Assembly: GCF_001942345.1 (NCBI RefSeq)
Contig: NZ_MKKI01000001.1
Location: forward strand, 94,987-158,986
Length of the DNA stretch: 64,000 nucleotides
Direction of reading: 5' to 3'
Source: Corynebacterium sp. CNJ-954
Lineage (GTDB): Bacteria; Actinomycetota; Actinomycetes; Mycobacteriales; Mycobacteriaceae
The notes beneath the pieces were generated by a model that worked only from the letters and a program-made list of their open reading frames with translations, did no database searches and was not told the DNA's origin. Both the position numbers and the translations under genes were made by a program. Position 1 is the stretch's first letter. Each line of letters opens with the position of its first letter. Positions 63,855 to 64,000 of this stretch are shown piece after piece.

Positions 63855-64000
63855 TCACCGGTGCCTAACCAGTCGATAGTTATCCCGACAATGAATCTGG
63901 CCCTGCATGTGTATGACCAGGTCAGTCAGCTGCGTCTCGGCAACCTCGCGGTGTTCTGGATGCCACTGCACTCCGGTCACCGGTGCACTTTCGTGCACCA
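63855..64000 (-). CDS. C-terminal end of a class I glutamine-amidotransferase-like protein (partial)
   Basis: The visible 47 codons include VTGVQWHPEHREVA, the His-Pro-Glu motif that supplies the catalytic His and Glu in peptidase C26/class I amidotransferases such as PuuD. The tail after it (QLTDLVIHMQGQIH) is short and then stops. The rest of the gene lies beyond the window. Its exact substrate cannot be judged. Confidence 0.6.
   Translation of the reverse strand, partial: VHESAPVTGVQWHPEHREVAETQLTDLVIHMQGQIHCRDNYRLVRHR

Overview
The window is high-GC actinobacterial DNA whose gene order matches Corynebacterium, a relative of Mycobacterium. The blocks groES-groEL1, the tsaE/tsaB/rimI/tsaD genes, glmS, glmM, rpsI-rplM, an ESX-4 type VII secretion locus and infA-rpsM-rpsK-rpsD-rpoA-rplQ-truA follow the M. 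tuberculosis Rv3417c-Rv3459c order. The formate dehydrogenase genes (DUF6457-fdhF-fdhD) lying beside rpsH recall C. glutamicum. No rRNA, tRNA, CRISPR array or insertion sequence was recognised.

Layout. 1-8.3 kb (minus strand): groEL1 (cut by the window edge), groES with a CIRCE operator, a TsaB-RimI-TsaD triple fusion, an Alr-TsaE fusion and glmS. 8.5-28.3 kb: an alpha/beta-hydrolase-like protein without its nucleophile, three unknown small or proline-rich genes, glmM, rpsI-rplM, and an ESX-4 locus (two WXG100 proteins, an Rv3446c-like protein, EccC, EccD, MycP, EccB). A complete L-lactate unit (lldR, lldP, lldD) sits inside the ESX-4 locus. 28.3-42.7 kb: a BASS-type transporter, mgtE, truA, a DUF998 protein, the alpha operon, map-adk-secY and the distal part of the spc operon. 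43.1-63.6 kb: an enteric-type purF, a nucleosidase, a hemin-binding lipoprotein, and a large formate/molybdenum block (fdhF, fdhD, formate channel, moeB, moaE, mogA, moaC, moaD, mobA, two moeA genes, modB, modA, moaA). 63.6-64 kb: lower-GC sequence with gene remnants and the end of a glutamine-amidotransferase-like gene.

How the genes fit together. FdhF needs a molybdenum cofactor and FdhD. The surrounding genes supply molybdate uptake (ModAB, no ModC here), all main cofactor steps (MoaA, MoaC, MoaD, MoaE, MoeB, MogA, MoeA, MobA) and a formate channel, so this block looks like one functional module. Two minus-strand operons, esxB-esxA and the unknown three-gene set, share a 28-base element resembling an ECF-sigma promoter. 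This links the unknown genes to type VII secretion.

Sequence quality. Four conserved genes (rplM, glmM, eccD and the DUF998 gene) each carry an apparent one-base deletion in a short G/C run. Two of them are normally essential, so base-level errors in the assembly are the simplest explanation. Many genes have a TANNNT -10 box ending 6-8 bases before the start codon, which points to widespread leaderless transcription.
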